From: an uncultured Candidatus Competibacteraceae bacterium
GTDB taxonomy: Bacteria; Pseudomonadota; Gammaproteobacteria; Competibacterales; Competibacteraceae
Direction: 5' to 3'
Assembly: GCA_937872125.1 (NCBI GenBank)
Contig: CALMNY010000436.1
Span: 1-6,972 of the forward strand
DNA: 6,972 nt
Shown here: positions 6,341 to 6,972 of the stretch, piece by piece
How the letters are laid out: each line of letters begins with the position of its first letter
Position numbering within the stretch: position 1 is the first letter of the stretch
Notes under the pieces: generated by a model
Seen by the model: only the letters and a program-made list of their open reading frames with translations
Database searches by the model: none
Told to the model about the DNA's origin: nothing
Made by a program: the position numbers and the translations under genes

Positions 6341-6570
6341 GCATCCTCTACCTACCTCGCCATCAGGTACCGCACGTTCTACCTTCCATTCTTTGGACTG
6401 ACTGCACAATCTACCTACCATGCCTGCATCCTCTACCTACCACTATTTCGACGGAGCGCATCTTGTGCCTACCAGAGGAAGGGGGGGGTGCAGGGCCAAA
6501 CAGAGGTCTCCTTCGGTGAAAAATGCCCTCGGCATCGTCTACCTACTTCATTCTGCGGCTTCCGCCTACT
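6341..6570 (-). repeat. Right arm of palindromic iteron array: seven 16-bp repeats, minus orientation
   Basis: Seven minus-strand copies of the same repeat begin (plus coordinates) at 6341, 6372, 6404, 6426, 6458, 6532 and 6555. Intervals are 31, 32, 22, 32, 74 and 23 bp, the exact mirror of the left arm. Every left coordinate p maps to 12329 minus p. Copies at 6341 and 6426 read GGTAGGTAGAGGATGC. The copy at 6404 reads GGTAGGTAGATTGTGC, identical to its partner at 5910. The outermost copy (6555) is the most decayed. Substitutions lie both in iterons and between them, and a C run at 5841-5849 is mirrored by a G run at 6481-6488. No flanking target duplication is visible at the ends of the two arms. 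Confidence 0.9.
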
Positions 6571-6785
6571 ATCCCTAATTTGGTGCTGGGTAATAAGAAA
6601 TTTTCGGCGGGACGCGGCGCACCTTTTTCACCGGAGTCCCTGTGGCGATGCCTTTATATTGGCTGCTGTTGGTCATGAAGAAGGAAGGTCTTCGTCACCC
6701 ATTAGGTCTAGGCGCAAGCGACTGGCCAGTGCCCACCACGGGCGGCGGTTGGGATTCCCAGTAGAGATTCGTCGGACTGATGATT
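6571..6785. other. Gene-free spacer with a degenerate third copy of the arm block
   Basis: No supported gene; the frame at 6488-6838 overlaps the right arm and matches nothing I know. The sequence TTTTTCACCG at 6624-6633 repeats, in plus orientation, the conserved inter-iteron block found at 5806-5815 and inverted at 6514-6523. The bases after it (GGAGTCCCTGTGG) loosely resemble the same block. No 16-bp iteron is recognisable in this stretch. Confidence 0.45.
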
Positions 6786-6801
6786 GCGCCGTCCACCTAC
6801 T
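6786..6801 (-). repeat. Outlying iteron copy, minus orientation
   Basis: The minus strand reads AGTAGGTGGACGGCGC, a degenerate match to the array repeat. It begins 231 bp after the outermost copy of the right arm, close to 22 helical turns. Confidence 0.6.
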
Positions 6802-6840
6802 GGGGGCGGTGACCGGGATGCTTGAGCGGGGCCGCTGATT

Positions 6841-6856
6841 GCACCGTCCACCTACC
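6841..6856 (-). repeat. Outlying iteron copy, minus orientation
   Basis: The minus strand reads GGTAGGTGGACGGTGC. It shares the GTGGACGG variant with the copy 55 bp to its left, so these two probably derive from one another. Both are preceded by a TGATTG sequence. Confidence 0.7.
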
Positions 6857-6935
6857 GAGGGGCGGGTTTCGGCGGTATGTATTTCAGTGGCTTAGGCGCT
6901 CGCGCCACCAAGATGCCCAGGGGCTTCCCGCTGCT

Positions 6936-6951
6936 GCATCCTCTACCTTCC
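6936..6951 (-). repeat. Outlying iteron copy, minus orientation
   Basis: The minus strand reads GGAAGGTAGAGGATGC, close to consensus and carrying the GGAAGG variant also seen at 5942 and 6372. It lies 95 bp after the previous copy and 21 bp from the window edge, so more copies may follow outside. Confidence 0.75.
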
Positions 6952-6972
6952 ATCCTCCGGGGCACCGCACAG

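Noticed and set aside
5759..6570. CRISPR array
   Set aside because: The repeats are only 16 bp, degenerate, of two orientations and unevenly spaced. The sequence between them is mirrored between arms rather than unique, and no cas gene is present.
5759..6570. Transposon or MITE with terminal inverted repeats
   Set aside because: The outermost repeats are the most degenerate, no target-site duplication flanks the unit, no transposase is visible, and more iterons lie outside the right end. It cannot be excluded, but it is not the best fit.
6147..6838. Open frames at 6147-6344 (minus), 6184-6519 (plus) and 6488-6838 (plus)
   Set aside because: They run through the repeat arms or AT-rich core, lack ribosome sites and recognisable products, and are best explained as chance frames.

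Overview
The window looks like chromosomal DNA of a GC-rich proteobacterium, most likely a gammaproteobacterium. This rests on recR, a YfbK-like VWA lipoprotein, a DUF2569 membrane protein and a type of endonuclease/exonuclease/phosphatase (EEP) protein that I associate with that class. No marker here allows a genus call.

Gene-bearing part (1-5556): five protein genes, widely spaced and on mixed strands, so there is little sign of an operon. In order: (i) the amino-terminal 489 codons of a minus-strand VWA/YfbK-type lipoprotein that runs off the left edge; (ii) a divergently oriented plus-strand conserved hypothetical protein of up to 379 residues; (iii) a minus-strand four-helix DUF2569 membrane protein, convergent with (ii); (iv) recR, apparently alone with its own promoter and without the usual dnaX-ybaB genes before it; (v) an EEP-fold metal-dependent hydrolase. 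The gaps at 3359-3750 and 4348-4704 contain no convincing gene.

Gene-free part (5557-6972): this is the striking region. It holds a large, mirror-symmetric array of a 16-bp repeat with consensus GGTAGGTAGANGATGC. Seven copies lie in plus orientation at 5759-5988 and seven in minus orientation at 6341-6570. The start-to-start intervals are identical in mirror image (23, 74, 32, 22, 32, 31 bp), and nearly all are close to whole helical turns. The arms flank an AT-rich core of about 350 bp with one perfect DnaA box (TTATCCACA, minus strand, 6098-6106). Three further minus-oriented copies follow at 6786, 6841 and 6936. The array may therefore continue past the right edge.

The layout resembles an iteron-type replication origin or a partition (centromere-like) site: repeated protein-binding sites, an easily melted core and a DnaA box. 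No Rep, Par or transposase gene is visible in the window, so the function is an inference. The palindromic design and its position next to housekeeping genes make it the part most worth following up.
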